NCBI GenBank assembly: GCA_946411565.1
Contig: CAMKEM010000016.1
Coordinates: 1 to 48,014, forward strand
Length of the DNA: 48,014 nucleotides
Source of the DNA: an uncultured Prevotellaceae bacterium
GTDB taxonomy: Bacteria; Bacteroidota; Bacteroidia; Bacteroidales; Bacteroidaceae
Direction: 5' to 3'
This document shows positions 44,476 through 48,014 of this stretch, piece after piece (position 1 is the stretch's first letter; each line of letters starts with the position of its first letter). The translations under genes were made by a program, and so were the position numbers. Under the pieces are notes generated by a model, which worked only from the letters and a program-made list of their open reading frames with translations, had not been told where the DNA came from and did no database searches.

Positions 44476-45398
44476 GCCTCCATCAACCTTTTATTCAACA
44501 GATTGGTAAACTCATAATTTTTCAGTCCCCAGCGAGGTGCAACGAGCAGCTCCGCTGGGGACTGACTCGTAAAGCGCTCTATAACAATATCATCACGAAG
44601 ACGAGAAATATATTCAACAAGCAAATCTATATATTCCTCTGGAGTAAACAAAGTAGATTGAGATATCAAATCTGGACGATGCTCAAGGATTGTGCCCTTA
44701 GTTATCTGCAGCTGATGAAGTTTCAGAATATCAATAGGCAAAGAGTTTACAATGTCTATCTGTCGAAGAATCTCTTCCCTGCCCTCTCCTGGTAGCCCCA
44801 AGATAAGATGTGCACAGACAGTTATTCCACGCGCGTGCGTATTCCTTATAATATTAACGCTACACTCTGAGGAATGTCCACGATTTATTATGCGAAGTGT
44901 ATCGTCATTCAAAGACTCTACACCATATTCCATTGTCAGGAATGTGCGATGTGATAGTCCCTCAAGATAATCAAGCAACTCATCCGAAACACAATCCGGG
45001 CGTGTGGCTATCGAAATACCAATGACATCCTCAACCGAAAGAGCCGCTTCATACATCCGTTTCAAAGCCTCTATATCTCCGTATGTATTGGTATAAGACT
45101 GAAAATAGGCGATGTATTTCATCTCTGGATATTTCCTTGAGAAAAACTCCTTACCAGCCTCCAACTGCTTTCGGATGTTATCAGCCGAGAGATCAAGACG
45201 TTCTTCCTGAGAAACACGACCTGCCGTATCAGTACAATATTCTGGATTGAAAGTAGCATTATTGCAGTAGATACAACCACCTCTTCCTATCGTTCCGTCA
45301 CGGTTAGGACATGAAAAACCAGCATCAATCGAGATTTTCTGTACCTTACATCCGAAACGTTTTCTTATCCAATCACCATATTTATTATAGCAAATCAT
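44472..45398 (-). CDS. TIGR01212-family radical SAM protein (YhcC-like)
   Basis: This 308-residue protein has the iron-sulfur motif CPNRDGTIGRGGCIYC near residues 29-44 (C-x11-C-x2-C), an unusual spacing typical of the YhcC/TIGR01212 group, plus Elp3-like core segments (KYIAYFQSYTNTYGDIEALKRMYEAAL, IGISIATRPDCVSDELLDYL, LTMEYGVESLNDDTLRIINRGH). The reaction is unknown; tRNA modification has been suggested for relatives. It converges on the dehydratase gene with overlapping stop codons. Confidence 0.9.
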   Translation of the reverse strand: MICYNKYGDWIRKRFGCKVQKISIDAGFSCPNRDGTIGRGGCIYCNNATFNPEYCTDTAGRVSQEERLDLSADNIRKQLEAGKEFFSRKYPEMKYIAYFQSYTNTYGDIEALKRMYEAALSVEDVIGISIATRPDCVSDELLDYLEGLSHRTFLTMEYGVESLNDDTLRIINRGHSSECSVNIIRNTHARGITVCAHLILGLPGEGREEILRQIDIVNSLPIDILKLHQLQITKGTILEHRPDLISQSTLFTPEEYIDLLVEYISRLRDDIVIERFTSQSPAELLVAPRWGLKNYEFTNLLNKRLMEA

Positions 45399-45482
45399 AC
45401 GAATTTAAAGAAAAATGTCATTATTTTTGATGATTTTATAACTTTTTGTACATATTTGGTTGCAAATTTACGAAAAAAATAT

Positions 45483-45490
45483 TATCTTTG
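45483..45490 (+). promoter_or_regulatory. Promoter -7 box of the DPP-IV gene
   Basis: TATCTTTG with GTTG 20 nt upstream; the ATG at 45517 is 26 nt downstream. Confidence 0.55.
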
Positions 45491-45516
45491 CACCAAAATT
45501 AGTAGAAAACTGTCAA

Positions 45517-47721
45517 ATGAAGAAATTTTTTATTATGTGCTCACTCATTCTCGCTACTTCACTTAGTGTTGCGGCTGGAGGAAAGATAAGCATCAAAGAC
45601 ATCAACTCTGGTGTTTTTGCACCCAAGAAGGTTGGTGGTATGAGGGCTTTGCCTGATGGCGAGACGTATTCAAGGATTTCTGATGACAAGACTAAAATCA
45701 TAGCTTGCTATTACAAAAATGGTCAGCAGGCAAGCGTTCTTTTCGATGTAAACAACACGGTCGGGGAAAAGATCAATTCATTCGACGACTACATCATCTC
45801 ACCTGATGGCACAAAGATGCTTATCAAGACTGAGACAAAGCAGGTGTATCGCAGATCATCCAAGGCAAGATACTACGTCTATAACATCGCTAATAAGCGT
45901 ATGCGTCTGCTTAGCGACAACTCAGACGTTCAGAATCCTATTTGGAGCAACGACGGTAATCAGATTGCATTTGTCCGCAACAATAACATCTGGGTAAGTA
46001 AACTCCTCTTCGACGGAGCTGAGAGCCAGATCACCAAGGACGGCGAATATAATAAGGTAATCAACGGAATACCTGACTGGGTAAACGAAGAGGAGTTTGC
46101 AACCTCTAACAGCTTATGCTTCAATGCCGACGGCACTATGATATGCTGGATTAAGTATGAGGAAGCAAACGTAAAGGAGTACTCTCTGCAGTTGTTCAAG
46201 GGCATGTCACCTTCATACGATGCCTTTAGCACATATCCAGGAGAATATACCTATAAATATCCAAAGGCAGGTGAGGACAACTCAAAGGTAAGTGCATGGA
46301 GCTACGACATTAAGAGTCACGTTGCACGAAAGTTTGAGCTTCCACTTGATGCTGAAGGATATATTCCAAGAATCATCCCTACGGCTGATGCCAACAGCAT
46401 ATTGCTCGTAACACTCAACCGTCATCAGGACAACATGCGCATCTACTCTGCAAATCCTCGCAGTAGCGTATGCCAGATGATTGTAGAGAACAAGTCAAGC
46501 AAGTACGTCAAGGAAGAGAGCTTTACCAATATGAAGGTAAGCGACAACTACATCCTCATTCCTTGCGACAAGGGCGAGAACATCACTCTCAACGTACATT
46601 CCATAAACGGAAATCTGAAGAGAAGCATCTCTATTCCTAACAAAGATATCACAGAGGCCTATGGCGTTGACAAAAAGACAGGCGACGTATATTTCCAGGC
46701 AGCCTCTCCTACTCCAAAAGATCGTCAGGTCTTCGTTTCAAGAGCTAACGGCAAGCTTGAATGCCTTACTCCAGAAGCAGGAACAGCAGCAGCTCAGTTC
46801 TCTGAAAGCTACAAATACTTCCTCAAGACATGGAGCGATGCCGACACACCTTATAAATATTCTGTCTGCAACACTCAAGGCAAGGATATCAAGGTAATGG
46901 AGGACAACTCAAAGCTGAAGTCCAAGCTCAAGGATTATCCAGTAACAAAGAAGGAGTTCTTCACATTCAAGACATCAGAAGGCATACAACTTGAAGGCTG
47001 GATGATAAAACCAGCAAACTTTGATGCTTCAAAGAAATATCCAGTAATCATGCACCAATATTCTGGTCCTGGTAGCCAACAGGTGGTAAACAGCTGGGAT
47101 ATAGGTTCTATGGGAAATGGTGGTATGTACGACTATCTCCTTGCAGAGAACGGATTTATAGTAGTTACCGTTGACGGTCGTGGTACTGGCTATCGCGGAA
47201 CAGCATTCGAGAAATGCATCTACCAGAGAATGGGCGACCTTGAGTCAAAAGATCAGGTAGAAACCGCAATATGGCTCGGTCAGCAGTCATTCGTTGATAA
47301 GAACCGTATCGCTATCTGGGGATGGAGCTTCGGCGGATTCAACACACTGATGGCTATGTCAGAAGGCAGACCAGTATTCTGTTGCGGTGTGGCAATAGCA
47401 CCACCAACCGACTGGCGTTTCTACGACTCTATCTACACAGAGCGCTATATGAGAACTCCTAAGGAGAACAACGCAGGATATGACATCAACCCAAAGAACA
47501 GGGTAAACAACCTGCACGGAGCACTCCTTCTCGTACATGGTCTTGCAGACGACAATGTTCATCCACAGAACACTTTCGAGTATAGCGAGGCAATGGTTCA
47601 GGCAGATAAGGACTTCAAGGAACTTATCTACACAAACCGTAATCATGGCATTCACGGAGGCAACACAAGGAATCACCTGTTGAGACAGGTAACCAACTGG
47701 TTCGTGGAGCATATGAAATAA
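45517..47721 (+). CDS. Secreted dipeptidyl peptidase IV (S9B)
   Basis: From the start at 45517 (MKKFFIMCSLILATSLSVAAGG) the protein has 734 residues with a signal peptide; codons further upstream run through the promoter and are not used. An eight-bladed beta-propeller (about 40-480) is followed by the alpha/beta-hydrolase domain: nucleophile S604 in GWSFGGF, D in ADDNVH and H in NHGIHGG. It removes X-Pro or X-Ala dipeptides from the N-terminus of peptides, serving peptide uptake in asaccharolytic or mixed-diet Bacteroidales. The EE pair in WVNEEEF is the usual anchor of the substrate N-terminus. Followed by a large palindrome and gdhA. Confidence 0.93.
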   Translation: MKKFFIMCSLILATSLSVAAGGKISIKDINSGVFAPKKVGGMRALPDGETYSRISDDKTKIIACYYKNGQQASVLFDVNNTVGEKINSFDDYIISPDGTKMLIKTETKQVYRRSSKARYYVYNIANKRMRLLSDNSDVQNPIWSNDGNQIAFVRNNNIWVSKLLFDGAESQITKDGEYNKVINGIPDWVNEEEFATSNSLCFNADGTMICWIKYEEANVKEYSLQLFKGMSPSYDAFSTYPGEYTYKYPKAGEDNSKVSAWSYDIKSHVARKFELPLDAEGYIPRIIPTADANSILLVTLNRHQDNMRIYSANPRSSVCQMIVENKSSKYVKEESFTNMKVSDNYILIPCDKGENITLNVHSINGNLKRSISIPNKDITEAYGVDKKTGDVYFQAASPTPKDRQVFVSRANGKLECLTPEAGTAAAQFSESYKYFLKTWSDADTPYKYSVCNTQGKDIKVMEDNSKLKSKLKDYPVTKKEFFTFKTSEGIQLEGWMIKPANFDASKKYPVIMHQYSGPGSQQVVNSWDIGSMGNGGMYDYLLAENGFIVVTVDGRGTGYRGTAFEKCIYQRMGDLESKDQVETAIWLGQQSFVDKNRIAIWGWSFGGFNTLMAMSEGRPVFCCGVAIAPPTDWRFYDSIYTERYMRTPKENNAGYDINPKNRVNNLHGALLLVHGLADDNVHPQNTFEYSEAMVQADKDFKELIYTNRNHGIHGGNTRNHLLRQVTNWFVEHMK

Positions 47722-47732
47722 AGGAAAAAAGC

Positions 47733-47883
47733 GACCCCCTTTCCCGCCCTGCGGGCACCCTTTCCCCATAAAGGGGCAAGGGAGAAGTTACTATCATTCG
47801 CTTAAAGGGGCATGATTGAAAATACTATCTTCCCCCCTTGCCCCTTTATGGGGAAAGGGTGCCCGTAGGGCAGGAAAGGGGTC
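47733..47883. repeat. 151-bp palindrome with about 51-bp arms
   Basis: The left arm (about 47733-47783, GACCCCCTTTCCCGCCCTGC...) and right arm (about 47832-47883) are inverted repeats with about five differences and a 48-nt loop. Each arm itself contains hairpins (GCCCTGCGGGC and CCCCATAAAGGGG). It lies between dpp4 and gdhA and could terminate the former. Confidence 0.8.
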
Positions 47884-47935
47884 ATTATTTAGAAAATTAA
47901 TCAATTTTTTTTAACCAATAAAAGTAAAACAAAAA

Positions 47936-48014
47936 ATGAACGCACAGCAAGTCGTTGAAAATCTCAAGCAGAGATTTCCTAATGAGCCTGAGTACATCCA
48001 GGCAGTAAGTCAGG
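47936..48014 (+). CDS. gdhA: Glutamate dehydrogenase, N-terminal fragment (cut by window end)
   Basis: The first 26 codons read MNAQQVVENLKQRFPNEPEY then IQAVSQ. This closely matches the N-terminus of hexameric NADP-type glutamate dehydrogenases of Bacteroidales (MNAxxVxxxLKxRFPNEPEYxQAV). The enzyme fixes ammonia onto 2-oxoglutarate; a peptidase gene just upstream fits amino-acid metabolism but is probably a separate transcript. The rest lies beyond the window. Confidence 0.75.
   Translation, partial: MNAQQVVENLKQRFPNEPEYIQAVSQ

Noticed and set aside
45460..45516. Upstream start of DPP-IV
   Set aside because: It would cover the -7 box and mask a normal signal peptide that begins at 45517.

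Overview
The window looks like a chromosomal segment of a Prevotellaceae-type Bacteroidales bacterium (Prevotella / Segatella / Xylanibacter group). Evidence read from the sequence: promoters of the Bacteroidetes type (TTTG, about 19 nt, TAnnTTTG) in front of many genes; no Shine-Dalgarno-like signals; a BspA-like leucine-rich-repeat protein; a secreted pectinesterase with a Prevotella-type C-terminal tail; an RprX/RprY-like two-component pair; a secreted S9 dipeptidyl peptidase; and the start of a Bacteroidales-type glutamate dehydrogenase. Species was not determined.

Layout. 1-3.4 kb: 3' part of a tRNA-Ala(GGC), a cytosolic-looking BspA-like LRR gene starting about 20 nt behind it, then a small secreted DUF4468-like protein. 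3.5-10.5 kb: a 202-bp MITE with a perfect 9-bp target duplication, a large modular pectinesterase (CE8), a probable small RNA, and a PL9-type pectate lyase; together a small pectin-degrading locus without SusC/SusD. 10.6-14.3 kb (minus strand): CPA2 cation/proton antiporter, LolD-like ATPase and CvfB-like S1 protein. 14.4-20.7 kb (plus): asd, dxs, trkA, trkH. 20.8-25.7 kb (minus): 45-residue protein, secreted alpha/beta hydrolase, cysK, MFS exporter, MerR regulator. 25.8-28.4 kb: alaS (minus). 28.6-29.9 kb: MATE exporter (plus). 30.0-32.3 kb: two-component system (minus). 32.6-35.4 kb (minus): an SPFH / bacterial-PH / DUF3784-like / ribbon-helix-helix gene cluster. 35.8-42.2 kb (plus): lon with a structured leader, tgt, an LptF/LptG-type permease, and a DEAD-box helicase. 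42.5-48.0 kb: CapD/FlaA1-like dehydratase, convergent TIGR01212 radical-SAM protein, DPP-IV and the first codons of gdhA.

The most unusual content is between the genes. At least eight intergenic loci contain short motifs repeated at 11-bp steps (13-14 or 20/40 at a few positions), with the motif in one orientation left of a centre and its reverse complement at mirrored positions on the right. The motif differs from locus to locus (TCC, AGTAAATT, ATTAATG, GGTGACAG, CCAAT, TCCG, CTCTGCT), but the 11-bp step and the dyad recur. Four of these loci lie back to back in the 0.9-kb gap before cysK. I know no named family with this architecture and report it as the main candidate for something undescribed. 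Secondary candidates are a bistable RNA leader before lon, tandem 11-bp GATATC boxes in front of the SPFH cluster whose last gene encodes an Arc-like protein, and the MITE.
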